Shown here: piece by piece, positions 59,556 to 64,000 of the stretch | Position numbering within the stretch: the stretch's first letter is position 1 | How the letters are laid out: every line of letters begins with the position of its first letter | Assembly: GCA_902517885.1 (NCBI GenBank) | Contig: CABYDZ010000004.1 | Coordinates: forward strand, 101,964-165,963 | Direction: 5' to 3' | Source of the DNA: an uncultured Pelagibacteraceae bacterium | GTDB taxonomy: Bacteria; Pseudomonadota; Alphaproteobacteria; Pelagibacterales; AG-422-B15 | DNA: 64,000 nt | Position numbers and translations under genes: made by a program | Notes under the pieces: model-generated | Told to the model about the DNA's origin: nothing | Database searches by the model: none | The model's input: the letters and a program-made list of their open reading frames with translations, nothing else

Positions 59556-60629
59556 TTATGAGATAAAATTAATGTGACCCATTTTCCGGCCACCTTTTAC
59601 GATCTTTTTGCCATAGTCATACTTAATACTTTTTTTGAAGCCTTTATACCTCCTCATATATTTTATTCTACTTACTTTTTTTATTTCATTACCTATGAGA
59701 TTTCTCATAAGTCCTTTTTTAAGTATTTTGGGTTTAAGAATTTTTTTTCCTGTAATGGCTCTTATATGCAACTCAAATTGACTTATGTTTGCATTATCCA
59801 GTGTTATATGACCAGAATTGTGAACTCTTGGAGCAATTTCATTAACAAAAATATTATTTTCTTTATCAAGAAAAAATTCAATCGTTAATAATCCAATATA
59901 ATTTAGCTTTGTAATAATTCTTCTTGATATTTTTAATAACTCTCCTTCAATTTTCGCATCTATGTTACTAGGTGATGTTGTTTCAAAAAGTATATGATCT
60001 TTGTGCACATTAGCGAATGTCGGATAAAAATAAAAATTTTGCTTAATGTCTCTCGCACATATAACTGAAACTTCTTCTTTAAGATTTATCTTTCTTTCTA
60101 TAATACAGTCCTGATATTTATTTTCTTTCCATTGTCTTTTTAAATTTTTAGTATTTTGTACCAACGCTTGTCCTTTGCCATCGTAGCCAAATCTAGTTGT
60201 TTTTATTATTACGGGATACTGAATTAAAGATTCTAGTTTTTTCAAATTTTGCTTTTTATTTAGAAGGCCAATTCCTGCGTGATTAATTTTATTTTTTGAG
60301 AAGAATTGCTTCTCTTTTTTTCTATCCTGACTAATAGTCAGCGCAGAAATAGGTGGATATATTTTCTTTCTCTTTAATTTCTTAAGAGCTTCAGTTGACA
60401 CATTTTCAAATTCATAGGTTATAAGATCTACTTCACTACTAAAAATTTTCAAACTTTCAATATCTTCAAAGGAGCCATAGAACATCTTATCAGCATATTT
60501 TTCTGCAGGAACTTTCTTGCTGTCTGAGTAAACGAACACTCTAAGTCCTAACTTACTACAGGAATGTGCTAAGAACATGCCTAGTTGTCCACCACCAATG
60601 ATGCCAACGGTGGAAACTTTTAAACTCAT
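59556..60629 (-). CDS. purK: 5-(carboxyamino)imidazole ribonucleotide synthase; likely start 60629 ([17 protein letters not shown])
   Basis: [29 protein letters not shown]...[10 protein letters not shown]...[15 protein letters not shown]...[17 protein letters not shown]. Confidence 0.96.
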   Translation of the reverse strand: MSLKVSTVGIIGGGQLGMFLAHSCSKLGLRVFVYSDSKKVPAEKYADKMFYGSFEDIESLKIFSSEVDLITYEFENVSTEALKKLKRKKIYPPISALTISQDRKKEKQFFSKNKINHAGIGLLNKKQNLKKLESLIQYPVIIKTTRFGYDGKGQALVQNTKNLKRQWKENKYQDCIIERKINLKEEVSVICARDIKQNFYFYPTFANVHKDHILFETTSPSNIDAKIEGELLKISRRIITKLNYIGLLTIEFFLDKENNIFVNEIAPRVHNSGHITLDNANISQFELHIRAITGKKILKPKILKKGLMRNLIGNEIKKVSRIKYMRRYKGFKKSIKYDYGKKIVKGGRKMGHINFIS

Positions 60630-61117
60630 TTTTTGGGTTTGATATTTACTGACTGGGTTTGCTTTAAACGCCAACTCTTATATTTGTGTTTAAGAATCTT
60701 ATCTTCGCCACTTAATATTGAAACTGCTAATAAGGCAGCATTTTTTGCTCCTGATTCACCCACAGCAAGTGATCCCACAGGAACTCCCGCTGGCATTTGA
60801 GCTATTGATAACAAGCTATCCAATCCTTTTAATTTTTTAGATTCAACGGGAACACCTAGCACAGGTAAATTACTTATTGATGCAGTCATACCAGGAAGAT
60901 GAGCAGCCCCTCCAGCTCCTGCAATAATTACTTTTATGCCCCTTTTGTCAGCCTCTTCCGCGTATTTGAACAATCTTTTGGGAGTGCGGTGGGCTGAAAT
61001 AATCTTTACTTCATATTTGATTTTAAAAGTGTTTAGAATTTTTGATGCATGTTTCATTGTTGGCCAATCAGATTGGCTTCCCATTATTATGCTAACGAGT
61101 GGCAAACTTTTCATCAC
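60626..61117 (-). CDS. purE: N5-carboxyaminoimidazole ribonucleotide mutase
   Basis: [21 protein letters not shown]...[40 protein letters not shown]...[36 protein letters not shown]. Confidence 0.98.
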   Translation of the reverse strand: MMKSLPLVSIIMGSQSDWPTMKHASKILNTFKIKYEVKIISAHRTPKRLFKYAEEADKRGIKVIIAGAGGAAHLPGMTASISNLPVLGVPVESKKLKGLDSLLSIAQMPAGVPVGSLAVGESGAKNAALLAVSILSGEDKILKHKYKSWRLKQTQSVNIKPKK

Positions 61118-61123
61118 TAAAAC

Positions 61124-61765
61124 TTATTCGTCTATAGTTGTATTTGCAGAGGAGAGACTCTCATCATTTTGAATATTCATTTCCTCTAACTTTAGCTTTT
61201 CTTCTTTTGCTTTTTTCTTTTCAGCGCGCTTGATTGAGCGTTCAGCTTTTTCAAGAGCTTCATCTAATTCTATTTGCCTGCATAGACCAAGACCGATTGG
61301 GTCTTGAGGTCTGATGTTTGCCATATTCCAATGCGTTCTCTTTCTTATACCGTCTATAGTATTTTTTGTACTTCCTACTAAACGAGCTACCTGAGAGTCC
61401 TTCAACTCGGGGTGATTTCTAATTAACCAATACACAGCATCTGGGCGATCTTGTCTTTTAGATAGTGGTGTATATTTCTTTTTTTTCTTAGATTGTTCTG
61501 TTTTTTCAGAGATTTCATTTTCAATGATTTGAAGTTCTTCTTCTTCGGATGCTACACATCTATCTATTTCTTCTTTAGTTAATTGGCCACTAGTGATTGG
61601 ATTTAATCCTTTAATTCCTGCGCCTACTTCGCCGTCAGCTATACCTTTGATTTCTAGTTCGTGCATGCCACAAAAATCTCCAATTTGCCTGAAAGAGAGA
61701 GAAGTGTTATCTACAAGCCAAATTGCAGTAGCCTTTGGCATAAGTGGTAGTTTAATTGTTTTCAT
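61124..61765 (-). CDS. DUF1013 family / TrcR-like transcriptional regulator
   Basis: PLMPKATAIWLVDNTSLSFRQIGDFCGMHELEIKGIADGEV...GLNPITSGQLTKEEIDRCVA...KRQDRPDAVYWLIRNHPELKDSQVARLVGSTKNTIDGIRKRTHWNMANIRPQDPIGLGLC. Confidence 0.95.
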   Translation of the reverse strand: MKTIKLPLMPKATAIWLVDNTSLSFRQIGDFCGMHELEIKGIADGEVGAGIKGLNPITSGQLTKEEIDRCVASEEEELQIIENEISEKTEQSKKKKKYTPLSKRQDRPDAVYWLIRNHPELKDSQVARLVGSTKNTIDGIRKRTHWNMANIRPQDPIGLGLCRQIELDEALEKAERSIKRAEKKKAKEEKLKLEEMNIQNDESLSSANTTIDE

Positions 61766-61817
61766 ATTCTGTAATTAAAAAAGTCCTTATATGTTAGTTT
61801 ATCACTTTTTCAAAGCT

Positions 61818-62795
61818 TTACTCAAAATTTAGCATTAATTTGCCTATATTTTTGTTATTTTCCATGTATTGGTGAGCTTTTGAGACATCATCGATATCAA
61901 ATTTTTTATCAATATGAAGTTTAATATTGTTATTTTCTATCAAGGGCCAAATATTCTTTTTAAGATTTTCAGCTATTTCACCCTTTTCTTTGTTTGTCCT
62001 TGTTCTTAGAGTAGATCCTGAAATGACTAATCTTTTTAGCATAATTGGAAGAAGATTAGCTTCAATCTTTGAGCCCTGAAGATAAGCAATATTAATTAGT
62101 CTTCCAAAACGATTCATTATATTTAGATTTTTTTGGAAGTAATTTCCTCCTACCATATCCAGAATTACATCAATACCTTTATACTCGTTGAGAATTATTT
62201 TTTCAAAATCATCAGTCTTATAATTAATTACTCGTTCTATATTTAGAGAATTTAAATAATTTTCTTTTTCATTAGATCCTACTGTAACAATGCATTTCAC
62301 TCCAAAGGCCATTGCCATTGAAACAGCGGTTAAACCAATACCGCTAGCACCACCGTGAATAAGCAGTGTTTCATTCCTTTTAAGTTTCGCAAGGTCAAAT
62401 AAATTTGTCCATACTGTAAAAAAAGTTTCAGGGATAGCGCAAGCATCACTAAGCGAAATTCCTTTGGGAACAGGTAGTATCGTTGATTTATGGCATTTCA
62501 CATATTCTGCATATCCACCACCTGTTACTAGAGCGCAAACATTTTTGTTTAGAAATTCTTTATCAATACCTTTACCACAATCTACAATGCTACCCGAAAC
62601 CTCTAGTCCAAGTATCTCCGAAGCGCCTTTAGGAGGTGGATATTGCCCCATGCGTTGCAATATGTCTGGTCTATTTATCCCTGCCGAATGAACTTTGATT
62701 AATACTTCTTCATCACTAACTATTGGTGTCTCTATATTGTCAGATACATATAGGACTTCAGGGCCCCCAAATTTGTCAAAAGTAATTGCTTTCAT
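61818..62795 (-). CDS. NAD(P)H quinone oxidoreductase (zinc-independent MDR family, PIG3-like)
   Basis: MKAITFDKFGGPEVLYVSD...VHSAGINRPDILQRMGQYPPPKGASEILGLEVSG...LIHGGASGIGLTAVSMA. Confidence 0.94.
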   Translation of the reverse strand: MKAITFDKFGGPEVLYVSDNIETPIVSDEEVLIKVHSAGINRPDILQRMGQYPPPKGASEILGLEVSGSIVDCGKGIDKEFLNKNVCALVTGGGYAEYVKCHKSTILPVPKGISLSDACAIPETFFTVWTNLFDLAKLKRNETLLIHGGASGIGLTAVSMAMAFGVKCIVTVGSNEKENYLNSLNIERVINYKTDDFEKIILNEYKGIDVILDMVGGNYFQKNLNIMNRFGRLINIAYLQGSKIEANLLPIMLKRLVISGSTLRTRTNKEKGEIAENLKKNIWPLIENNNIKLHIDKKFDIDDVSKAHQYMENNKNIGKLMLNFE

Positions 62796-62807
62796 AAAAA
62801 TATAGAT

Positions 62808-62833
62808 GAGCTGCTAAATATTATTAGCAGCTC
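62808..62833 (-). terminator. Possible terminator hairpin downstream of hsp20
   Basis: GAGCTGCTAA-ATATTA-TTAGCAGCTC perfect 10-bp inverted repeat between hsp20 stop and the next gene; only a weak T-tract follows. Confidence 0.5.
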
Positions 62834-62843
62834 CTTATTAATA

Positions 62844-63272
62844 TTAATTAATTTTACTATTAATTTCTATTTTTCTTGGTTTCTGATGTTCTGGAATTTC
62901 CCTTTCAAGAAATACATGCAATAAACCATTTTCATAGTTTGCATCAGATACTTTGATAGTCTCAGCTAGTCTAAATTTTCTTTCAAAGCTTCTCCCAGCA
63001 ATACCTTTATGCAAAAACTCAATGTTTTTTTCAGAATCATTGGTCTTGCCACTGATTATTAGCTCATTTTCTTGAACAGAAATGTCTAAGTCAGACATTG
63101 AAAAACCAGCTACTGCTAGTGTGATAGTATAATTATTTCCTGATTTCACAATATTGTAAGGCGGGTAAGCACTTCCAGTCTCATTCATGTTAAAGACCGA
63201 GTCAAAAATATTGTCAAATGCATCAAAACCTACGCTTGAGCGCAGTAATGGTGATAAGTCAAATGTAGTCAT
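62844..63272 (-). CDS. Hsp20/IbpA small heat-shock protein
   Basis: SPLLRSSVGFDAFDNIFDSVFN...YPPYNIVKSGNNYTITLAVAGFSMSDLDISVQENELIISGK...FLHKGIAGRSFERKFRLAETIKVSDANYENGLLHVFLEREIPE. Confidence 0.97.
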   Translation of the reverse strand: MTTFDLSPLLRSSVGFDAFDNIFDSVFNMNETGSAYPPYNIVKSGNNYTITLAVAGFSMSDLDISVQENELIISGKTNDSEKNIEFLHKGIAGRSFERKFRLAETIKVSDANYENGLLHVFLEREIPEHQKPRKIEINSKIN

Positions 63273-63275
63273 AGT

Positions 63276-63357
63276 TTAATCCTCCTTAAGCGATTAAAAA
63301 TTTAAGCCTACTTAAATTAAGCTAGGCAATTTTCGCTGATGCATTATTGCCATCAGC
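63276..63357 (-). promoter_or_regulatory. ROSE-like RNA thermometer candidate in the hsp20 5' UTR (three hairpins; SD in the last)
   Basis: Minus strand: SL3 UUAAUC(G)CU-UAAGG-AGGAUUAA (63276-63297) pairs UCGCU to the SD AGGA with a bulged G; SL2 GCCUA..UAGGC (63306-63327); SL1 GCUGAUG..CAUCAGC (63335-63357). Confidence 0.6.
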
Positions 63358-63363
63358 AAAAAG

Positions 63364-63393
63364 ATATATTGTGATGATTATCTTAATTTCAAG
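63364..63393 (-). promoter_or_regulatory. Putative RpoH (sigma-32)-type promoter for hsp20
   Basis: Minus strand CTTGAA-N16-CAATATAT (CTTG-N18-CAATAT), close to the alphaproteobacterial RpoH pattern; sits just after the rpmE stop codon. Confidence 0.55.
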
Positions 63394-63402
63394 GTTTGTA
63401 GT

Positions 63403-63621
63403 CTAAGTTTTAAGATTGCTAAACCTTTTCTTAAATCTGCTTACCTGACCTTTATCTTGAATTTTTTGCTGCCCACCAGTCCATGCAGGGTGTGATAAAG
63501 GATCTATATCAAGAGACATTGTATCTCCTTCTTTTCCCCATGTGGACTTGGTTTCAAACTTCGTACCATCTGTCATTACAACGTTAATTGTGTGATAATT
63601 TGGATGTTTATTTTTTTTCAT
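63403..63621 (-). CDS. rpmE: 50S ribosomal protein L31
   Basis: [70 protein letters not shown]. Confidence 0.96.
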   Translation of the reverse strand: MKKNKHPNYHTINVVMTDGTKFETKSTWGKEGDTMSLDIDPLSHPAWTGGQQKIQDKGQVSRFKKRFSNLKT

Positions 63622-63692
63622 TTTAAATAGTTAATTTTGTGGTTAATTAACCTATATAATAATTCTGATCAATATTTATTTAGTGAATTTCT

Positions 63693-63995
63693 ATGAGAAT
63701 AGTTAATGCAATGATGAAAAGGCTTAATATTATGAGTTTTTGGCAGTTTACATTGATAATGATAGTATTTGCAATCACTGGATCTTTATCACTTTATTTA
63801 ACAGTTGAATTTTTTGACCTCATCGGCTTGAAAGAAGAAAACTTTAACCCAATTATATTTTGGCCAATTAGAATTATTCTTTTATTTTTCATATACCAAA
63901 TATTATTGTTATTAGTTGCCCTTCCTTTTGGACAATTTCAATATTTTTGGAAATTTGAAAAGAAAATTTTAAACAGGTTTGGTCTAAAAATTTAA
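63693..63995 (+). CDS. Small membrane protein of unknown function (DUF6787-like)
   Basis: 100 aa, two TM segments; FWQFTLIMIVFAITGSLSLYLTVEFFDLIGL...WPIRIILLFFIYQILLLLVALPFGQFQYFWKFEKKILNRFG. Confidence 0.6.
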   Translation: MRIVNAMMKRLNIMSFWQFTLIMIVFAITGSLSLYLTVEFFDLIGLKEENFNPIIFWPIRIILLFFIYQILLLLVALPFGQFQYFWKFEKKILNRFGLKI

Positions 63996-64000
63996 TTAAA

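Noticed and set aside
59574-59888. ORF-track entry + 104 aa
   Set aside because: Antisense to purK.
1-64000. CRISPR arrays, insertion sequences, prophage genes, integrases or long direct repeats
   Set aside because: Looked for regularly spaced repeats, transposase/integrase motifs and phage genes; none noticed by eye. The tRNA-Val at 54.2 kb has no adjacent integrase.

Overview
AT-rich bacterial chromosome segment, most likely from a marine low-GC alphaproteobacterium. This placement is inferred from the split PntAA/PntAB/PntB operon preceded by an aa3-oxidase subunit IV-like ORF, a DUF1013/TrcR-like protein, an alphaproteobacterial-type S21 and tRNA-Val(GAC). About 1-49 kb is a dense, mostly plus-strand cell-surface glycan island. 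It contains a PglK-like ABC flippase candidate, two Wzy/WaaL-like membrane proteins, a PglC-like sugar transferase with a CapD/PglF-like dehydratase, two sulfotransferases, several glycosyltransferases, a nonulosonate-type SpsF/SpsE pair, a carbamoyltransferase and several methyltransferases. It also holds a CDP-hexose module and an unusual block combining an AroB-like cyclase, a GmhA-like SIS protein, a KdsB-like cytidylyltransferase, two Gfo/Idh proteins, a 2-hydroxyacid dehydrogenase, an SDR and an aminotransferase. About 49-64 kb is mainly housekeeping: trhO, acyltransferase, alkA-like, SCP2, hisN-like, DUF1329, tRNA-Val, rpmJ, N-formylglutamate amidohydrolase, pnt operon, rpsU, purK/purE, trcR-like, hsp20 and rpmE. 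Items most worth follow-up are the cyclase/CMP-sugar block, a ROSE-like RNA thermometer with an RpoH-like promoter upstream of hsp20, an rpsU gene with an apparent AUA start codon, and two CMP-Neu5Ac-hydroxylase-like MBL proteins without a Rieske domain. All family calls come from reading motifs by eye; no database search was run.
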